Shown here piece after piece: positions 58,933 through 64,000 of a stretch of DNA of 64,000 bases. The stretch's first letter is position 1; the number at the start of each line of letters is the position of its first letter. A program made the position numbers and the translations under genes. Origin of the DNA: Candidatus Peregrinibacteria bacterium (GTDB taxonomy: Bacteria; Patescibacteriota; Gracilibacteria; UBA1369; UBA12463); assembly GCA_026395555.1 (NCBI GenBank), contig JAPLYO010000024.1:124001-188000 (forward strand). Reading direction: 5' to 3'. Below the pieces are notes generated by a model. It worked only from the letters and a program-made list of their open reading frames with translations. It was not told the origin of the DNA and ran no database searches.

Positions 58933-60000
58933 TTACTTAGCATTTTGCTTTTTTTGTAGCGTAGCTTCGTGCAATTTTTCAATGAATAAGTCAAAAATTC
59001 CAATTGCTTCTTCGGATAGCTTTTTATTTGAAAAAATAGGTTTTTCTGGTGGAACCTTTAATTGATTTAATATACCAGTAAGTGCTGACACATGTATTAT
59101 TCTGTGCCGAAAAGTAATAAATGTTTTGAGCTTTTTAAGTTCGTCCGATCTACATCCAATCGATCCAAAACCTATCCCAAAAATTTTATTAAATGTACGC
59201 TTATTATTTTCATAATTTTGAAAATTTATTACTCTTTTCTCGACTATGTACTGCAGTAAGGTAATTTTTTTCTCCCCTGCTTCTTTTTTAAATTTTTCTA
59301 ACCATTTTTCTTTTTCAGAATCAGAAAAATAAGCCTCTGTATCTGGTATGGTGCCTTCTCTTTCTAGTTCCAAGATTCTTTTTTTTGAATAGGCCTCAAG
59401 GCCTGTTACTAAAATTGAGATGGTAAGATTTGCGACTATTGACTCATATATATAACCCTCGTCGGATTTTCCGGTTTCGAGTATTTCTAAGGCTTTTTTT
59501 GTGCTTCTCCAGGAATTTATTGCTGTGCTTGAAAGCATCTGTTTCCCATCTTCAAAAACTTCAAGTTCCATAACTTCCGTACTTTCGTCGCCTATTTGAT
59601 AAATTTTATCATTTTTATCTGCCTGTAGCTGGAATTTGCAAGGTATGCCGCTACTTTCGTATACTTTGCTTTCTTGAATTTTGGGAATAAAATAAAGATT
59701 ATTTTCTTTGGGTGACCATGTAAAAACTATCTGGGCTTCCTCGCAAATTGGTATTTCACTTAAATTAATCGTAGCAACTCGCGTATCTGATCCGGCAGAT
59801 GCATAATAATATTTTAAAAAATGTTTATCACTACGTTCTAGTCGAAAAACGTGTGTTCCTGATGCAATTTCAAAAAGTATTCCATCTGTTTGTGCTGGGT
59901 TCATCAATTCTTTTGAGCTACATTTAAAGCAAAAAGTTCCTTCGGGGACTTTTATTACTTCGCGTATTTTTTCAAGATTTTCAGTCAAAATATTGTTCAT
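58933..60000 (-). CDS. AT-rich protein with C-terminal HEPN-like RxxxxH motif, unknown function
   Basis: The 355-residue protein (start MNNILTENLEK at 60000; a longer start would overlap murJ) has a mixed N-terminal half with two possible metal Cys in FCFKCSSKE, and a helical C-terminal half containing FITFRHRIIHVSALTG, R-x4-H as in HEPN ribonucleases. The gene is much more AT-rich than murJ. A TATAAA 4 bases before the ATG may give a leaderless transcript. Possible defence or stress RNase, by motif only. Confidence 0.5.
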   Translation of the reverse strand: MNNILTENLEKIREVIKVPEGTFCFKCSSKELMNPAQTDGILFEIASGTHVFRLERSDKHFLKYYYASAGSDTRVATINLSEIPICEEAQIVFTWSPKENNLYFIPKIQESKVYESSGIPCKFQLQADKNDKIYQIGDESTEVMELEVFEDGKQMLSSTAINSWRSTKKALEILETGKSDEGYIYESIVANLTISILVTGLEAYSKKRILELEREGTIPDTEAYFSDSEKEKWLEKFKKEAGEKKITLLQYIVEKRVINFQNYENNKRTFNKIFGIGFGSIGCRSDELKKLKTFITFRHRIIHVSALTGILNQLKVPPEKPIFSNKKLSEEAIGIFDLFIEKLHEATLQKKQNAK

Positions 60001-60019
60001 TTTTTTTATAATTGGATTT

Positions 60020-61588
60020 CTAATCCTCCGCTCTATCACCCCGTATTCTCCACAATTGATGATACCTCGGGTATTTAAGAAGCTTCAATGTAAATAAGTA
60101 GATCAGGTAGCCGATGATGGAGCATCCGACTAAAATGATTATGCTTCTCAAACGGCCGGGGATGAGCATGGTTTCGAGGGTAGCTTTTGTCAGGAGGACG
60201 GAGAAGAGCATAATTATAGAGGCGAAGATGATTTGGAGTTGTTTCTTGAGGTGGAGGAGGTGCGTGGTGGTGAAGTCGGAACGGATGCGGAGGAGGTAGA
60301 GGAAGAGTTGGACGTAACAGGCGATGGTGAAGGCGGTGACGACGCCGGTGATTTGGTAGTGGAGGGTTATGCCGAGGTAGAGGGAGAGGAGGGTGTCGAC
60401 GGTCAGGCCGGTGATAGAGATTTTGACGGGGGTGCGGGTATTCTTTTGGGCGAAGAAGTAGCGCCCAAGGAGAGGGATGAGGTTTTGGGCGAGGAGGGAG
60501 ATGGCGAAGATAGCGAGGAGGTTTGCCGTGAGGGTGATGTCTTGTCCGGTGAAATTGCCGGCACCGAGGAGGGTGGTGACGATTTCGGTGCGGAGGGCGA
60601 TGAGGCCGAGGGTGGCGGGAAGGGTGAAGAGGATGATCTGTTCGATTTTTTCGGAGAGGGTCGTGCGCATGCCGTCGTGATCCCCTGTTGCCATCTGGTG
60701 GGCGAATATTCCGAAGGCGACGATGGATATGGAGATACCGATGAGTCCGAGGGCGACGCTTTGCATGTTGAAGGCGAAGTTGAAGGCGGCGATGGAGCCG
60801 GTGATGAAGGTGGAGGCGATGAGGGTGTTAATGACGAGGTTGAACTGGTTGACGCCGGTGGAGAAGATTCTGGGAATGGCGAGGCGGATGAAGTATTTGA
60901 CGTCGGGTGAGCGGAAGTTGAAGTTGGGTCGGTAACGGTAGCCGAGCTCAAAGATGGCCGGGAGTTGAATTGACGCATGAAAGAGTGAGCCGATAGAGAC
61001 GCCTATTGCCACGGCATAGACACCGTAATTTGCGGAGAAGAAGAGGGTGCCGAGGATGATCGAGAGATTGTAGGCGATGGGGGCGAGGGCGAAGTAGGTG
61101 TACTTCTTTGCGGAGTTCTCGACGCCCTGGAAGATGCTGCTGAGGCCGAAACAGATGGGACTGAGGAGCATAATCTGGGTGAGCTGGGTGGTGAGGTGGA
61201 TCTTCTCGGGACTGAAGCCGGGTACGAGGAGTGGGATAATCCAGGGTGAAAGTATGAGGGTGATGGTCGAGACGATGAGCATCAGGAGGCCGATGCCGGT
61301 GAGGGTCGTGTCGAGGAACTTCCAGGCTTTCTCCTTCTGGTCAGTATGAAGGTAGTCGGAAAAGATGGGGACGAAGGCGGTGGAGACGGCGCCGATTATG
61401 AGGATCTGGAAGAGCAGATCGGGTATGCGGAAAGCTGCGTAGTAGGCGTCGAGGTCGAAAATGCCACCGCCGTGGAGAGCTCCGAAGCGGCTGGCGAAAA
61501 GGTGGTCTCGGACCACCCCGAGGACTCGACTGAGGAGGGATGAGATGGCGAGAATCAGAGTGCTTGAGAGAATAGCTTTCTTTGACAT
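60020..61588 (-). CDS. murJ: Lipid II flippase MurJ / MviN family
   Basis: The 522-residue protein has about 14 membrane helices and the family N-terminus LSRVLGVVRDHLFASRFGA, followed by AYYAAFRIPDLLFQILIIGAVSTAF. It flips peptidoglycan lipid II or related carriers. Most of the gene has strongly C-rich coding-strand codons (CTC, ACC, TCC), unlike its AT-rich 3' neighbour, so long open frames on the opposite strand here are artefacts. The 3' end changes to less C-rich codons below about 60230. Confidence 0.93.
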   Translation of the reverse strand: MSKKAILSSTLILAISSLLSRVLGVVRDHLFASRFGALHGGGIFDLDAYYAAFRIPDLLFQILIIGAVSTAFVPIFSDYLHTDQKEKAWKFLDTTLTGIGLLMLIVSTITLILSPWIIPLLVPGFSPEKIHLTTQLTQIMLLSPICFGLSSIFQGVENSAKKYTYFALAPIAYNLSIILGTLFFSANYGVYAVAIGVSIGSLFHASIQLPAIFELGYRYRPNFNFRSPDVKYFIRLAIPRIFSTGVNQFNLVINTLIASTFITGSIAAFNFAFNMQSVALGLIGISISIVAFGIFAHQMATGDHDGMRTTLSEKIEQIILFTLPATLGLIALRTEIVTTLLGAGNFTGQDITLTANLLAIFAISLLAQNLIPLLGRYFFAQKNTRTPVKISITGLTVDTLLSLYLGITLHYQITGVVTAFTIACYVQLFLYLLRIRSDFTTTHLLHLKKQLQIIFASIIMLFSVLLTKATLETMLIPGRLRSIIILVGCSIIGYLIYLFTLKLLKYPRYHQLWRIRGDRAED

Positions 61589-61595
61589 GGGTTTA

Positions 61596-61624
61596 TTGTG
61601 TTTTTAGCTTTATTATGGTATAAT
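61596..61624 (+). promoter_or_regulatory. Leaderless promoter of the gene at 61631
   Basis: TTGTGT (61596-61601), 17-bp spacer, TATAAT (61619-61624) with extended TGG, then 6 bases to the ATG. Divergent from murJ. Confidence 0.7.
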
Positions 61625-61630
61625 GGTTTA

Positions 61631-64000
61631 ATGGATAAAACACAAACACAAAACGCTTCTTCTAACGTGTCCCCTGAGAGCTCGTGGCTCTATAGACTGA
61701 TTCGTCTCTATCCCCATGAGGTGAGTCGGACATTTATGGTGTGGATTATTCGATTATTGTATCGTTTTGTCTTCGTGGTGAGCTGGACACTGATTGTGGC
61801 ACACGTGGCGAGCACCTATCACAGCGAGATCGCCTTGCCGGTGTTATTTTTGATTCACGCATTTCTGGTATTACTCGGAAGTGTGCTTTCTTTCTTCCTC
61901 TTTACTCGTCTTCCATTAGAAAATATCTTCCTCTATTCGCTCATTGCCGGGGTCTCTATTCTCTTCGGTTGTCAGCTTCTGGTGTTTGATGAAAGTATTA
62001 AAATTGGAATTTTGCTCTTCGTAGAGTCATTTATTTTGGTTCAGTTATCGATCAATATTGAGACGTTTACGGAGCGATTTTTTACTCCGTTTGAGAGTGC
62101 TCGTACGTTTCCGATTGCTGAGTCGGGAGACACTATTGCGACGTTGCTGGCGGGAGCCTTCCTCTACTTCAATGCTTCACAACTTACGATGACTCGTGTT
62201 TTGTGGGTTGTGGTAGCGGTTCTTTCGCTCATGATTCCGTTCTTTCTTCATTATCATTCGTTCCTGAGATCCAATCCGGGTTTGTGTTTATTCCGTAAGC
62301 AGTTCATTGGTGGGGAGCATGAGGAGTTCCAGCCGTCGTACGTGACGAAGATTATTACGCGTCATCCGTACATCGTTACGCTGATCGGCGTGGTATTGGC
62401 GCAGTGGTTTTTCTCGGTCGTGTTGGAGTATCTTTTCACCTATTCCGTGGCGATGCAGCATGGTGGAAGTGGCGAGTTGGTCTCTGCAACATCAGGTGCA
62501 TTAGAAAATGTTTTGATTAGCGAGTTTGGTGCCTTGCAGATTTTGTTTGCCTCTGCGGCGCTTGTTTCTCACTTTTTCCTTGCCGGAAGATTTATTTCTA
62601 CGCTTGGAATTATTGGAAGTATCTTATTGCATCCATTAGTTTCGCTCTTAAGTTTGGCGGGAATGATTACGAATTTTGGACCGTTGACGGCTATCGTTGC
62701 TCGGGCGAATGCCGAGGTGACCGGCGTGATTTATCGTAACTCGTACCAGTCTTCTTACTACGTGTTTGATGAGATGGAGAGCCAGTTTACCCGAATCTTC
62801 ATGGATGGCGTGATCCGTCCCTTGGGTGCGATGCTTGGAACTTCATTTTTAGTGATTTCCTATTTCTTCGTTCCTCATGGTTCGTATCTCACTTTTGTCC
62901 TTACGGGATTATTTATCGTGTTACTGTTTTTCGCACTTTCCACCGTTACCTTACAGAAGCAATATGTGCGTCTCATTGTGCACCAGCTCAAAAAGCCTGA
63001 TACCAGCCTGGATTTGAAGTTGAATTTGCTCGAGGTACTTTCAAGAACGGATTATCCGCAGAAGGCTCTCTTGTTTGATTCCATCTTCCACGACTCTCAT
63101 GAGTCTACGCTCGTTCAGGTGAAGATGATGGAGATTTTTGCACGTGAGTTGACTCATCTGACGGAGATAATTTCCGGATTGCGACATGTGGATCCTGCGG
63201 TGCGGTTTGCTAGTATATCGGCGTTGCAACAGTTCTTTGATGCTCATTATTTTGATACCAATCTCCTCTCACATCGAACGGTTGTTCAGGAGCTTATGCA
63301 CTGTTCTATTCACGAGACCGATAGGAAAATTAGATTGCTCATGCTCCTCCTCTTGGCTCACTTTAAGGAAAAAGAGGTGTTGGACTTCCTCTTGGATCAT
63401 CTTCAGAATGACCAGGGAGATTCTCTGAGTACGATTATCATGGCGTGCGATGTGTTCGATGATCCTTCGTTCCATCCCTTGATTGAGAGCTTTTTGAGCT
63501 CTGCGGATCCGCGTGTGTGGGCACACTCGGCTGTTATTCTTTCTCGATTTGATCAGTATCGTGATAGCGTACGGCATCTCATTCATATGAAGATGAGTGA
63601 TACTTCCCGCTCAGCGAGGGTTGCTGTGGCCTTTGTATTGGCTCAGATTGTTGATGATTCCTATGCTGTTTATTTGCGTGAGCGATTGGAAAAGTCCGAT
63701 GATGCTCTGGAGAAAGTATTTATTGCTTTCGCGCTCGTCGCACTGGGTGAAGATACCTCCGTTACTTCTTTCGCTCATATTCTTTTTAATCTGGATATTA
63801 GCAGTCTGGACGATACGTCTCGATTTCTCTCATTGGTGCCGAGTTTTATGGATCTGCTTCCGCCTACGAGTCGTTATGGCGTGGAGCGATATCTACAACA
63901 GCATGCACTTCATAAGCTTCATGCCATGTTGCAGACCATCGAGCATAGCTCACTTGAGAACTTAGGTTTGGCTGATTTAAAAAAACTACGAAATATTTAT
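61631..64000 (+). CDS. MFS/nucleotide-transporter-like membrane protein with HEAT-like repeats (3' truncated)
   Basis: A frame of 790 codons starting MDKTQTQNASSN runs open to the right edge. About residues 40-440 hold 10-12 membrane helices. The stretch RIFMDGVIRPLGAMLGTSF is like the MFS/ATP-ADP-translocase-like (NTT) proteins that carry C-terminal HEAT repeats. After the last helix, residues 450-790 are soluble and helical, with units such as DPAVRFASISALQQF, DPRVWAHSAVILSRF and SRSARVAVAFVLAQI, which fit HEAT repeats. Substrate unknown; nucleotide uptake is a guess from the family. Confidence 0.68.
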   Translation, partial: MDKTQTQNASSNVSPESSWLYRLIRLYPHEVSRTFMVWIIRLLYRFVFVVSWTLIVAHVASTYHSEIALPVLFLIHAFLVLLGSVLSFFLFTRLPLENIFLYSLIAGVSILFGCQLLVFDESIKIGILLFVESFILVQLSINIETFTERFFTPFESARTFPIAESGDTIATLLAGAFLYFNASQLTMTRVLWVVVAVLSLMIPFFLHYHSFLRSNPGLCLFRKQFIGGEHEEFQPSYVTKIITRHPYIVTLIGVVLAQWFFSVVLEYLFTYSVAMQHGGSGELVSATSGALENVLISEFGALQILFASAALVSHFFLAGRFISTLGIIGSILLHPLVSLLSLAGMITNFGPLTAIVARANAEVTGVIYRNSYQSSYYVFDEMESQFTRIFMDGVIRPLGAMLGTSFLVISYFFVPHGSYLTFVLTGLFIVLLFFALSTVTLQKQYVRLIVHQLKKPDTSLDLKLNLLEVLSRTDYPQKALLFDSIFHDSHESTLVQVKMMEIFARELTHLTEIISGLRHVDPAVRFASISALQQFFDAHYFDTNLLSHRTVVQELMHCSIHETDRKIRLLMLLLLAHFKEKEVLDFLLDHLQNDQGDSLSTIIMACDVFDDPSFHPLIESFLSSADPRVWAHSAVILSRFDQYRDSVRHLIHMKMSDTSRSARVAVAFVLAQIVDDSYAVYLRERLEKSDDALEKVFIAFALVALGEDTSVTSFAHILFNLDISSLDDTSRFLSLVPSFMDLLPPTSRYGVERYLQQHALHKLHAMLQTIEHSSLENLGLADLKKLRNIY

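Noticed and set aside
60233-60910. Long open frame on the plus strand (Glu/Gly/Asp-rich)
   Set aside because: It lies antisense inside murJ and results from the C-rich codons of that gene.

Overview
The window is a compact, gene-dense bacterial chromosome segment. It has 5-30 bp gaps, many overlaps, no rRNA, no insertion sequence and no CRISPR. The gene mix suggests a Patescibacteria (CPR) lineage: many small membrane proteins of unknown role, a TraG/VirD4-like ATPase and a VirB2-like pilin outside any full secretion locus, an Elp3-type tRNA enzyme, substrate-binding proteins without permeases, and short versions of housekeeping genes. TGA is used as a stop (ssb ends in TGA), so this is not a lineage that recodes TGA. 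A Peregrinibacteria-like placement is possible, but I cannot test it without marker trees.

Layout. 1-7439: ileS end, holin-like protein, secG, peptide-binding protein, rplI, ruvX, TraG-like ATPase, ridA. 7532-12550: HD/cNMP protein, then (minus) pgk, ribH, a membrane protein and ribE. 12644-24455: ssb, glycosyltransferase, sugar-binding lipoprotein, O-antigen ligase-like protein, fmt, nrnA, membrane proteins, lepB, PH-domain protein, coaE, gatB. 24468-34083 is more accessory: two unknown genes, an orphan AbiEi-like regulator, TagA-type glycosyltransferase, a Trm9-like methyltransferase divergent from elp3, a large AT-rich caspase-like protein, an empty AT-rich gap, a lipoprotein and an unknown gene. 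34141-49208: recG, a 51-aa ORF, a broken tyrS, TrmB regulator, rluD-type synthase, rplU, two small hydrophilic proteins, pth, obg, tRNA-Leu, uvrC with an inserted GNAT-like domain, nucleotidyltransferase, der, VirB2-like protein, AI-2E exporter family protein. 49205-57289: a minus operon (RsbW-like kinase, STAS protein, PrsW-like protease, glycosyltransferase), then rpsB, a membrane protein, tsf, ribBA and ribD. 57299-64000: AT-rich Fic, RelB-like and HEPN-like genes, then murJ and a 3'-truncated MFS/HEAT-like membrane protein.

How the parts fit. The four riboflavin genes are split over two places (ribE/ribH and ribBA/ribD) and together cover most of the pathway. Surface-polysaccharide functions (two further glycosyltransferases, TagA, O-antigen ligase, MurJ) are scattered. 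Elp3 beside a Trm9-like methyltransferase suggests a two-step wobble-uridine pathway.

Gene expression. Shine-Dalgarno sequences are almost absent. Many genes instead have a sigma70-type -10 hexamer ending only 6-9 bases before the ATG, often with a -35 at exactly 17 bp, so their mRNAs should be leaderless. I used this to correct several starts. Two accessory genes (Fic, RelB-like) have perfect inverted repeats lying over their promoters, consistent with autoregulation. All functional calls are from motifs read by eye and recalled family knowledge; no database search was run.
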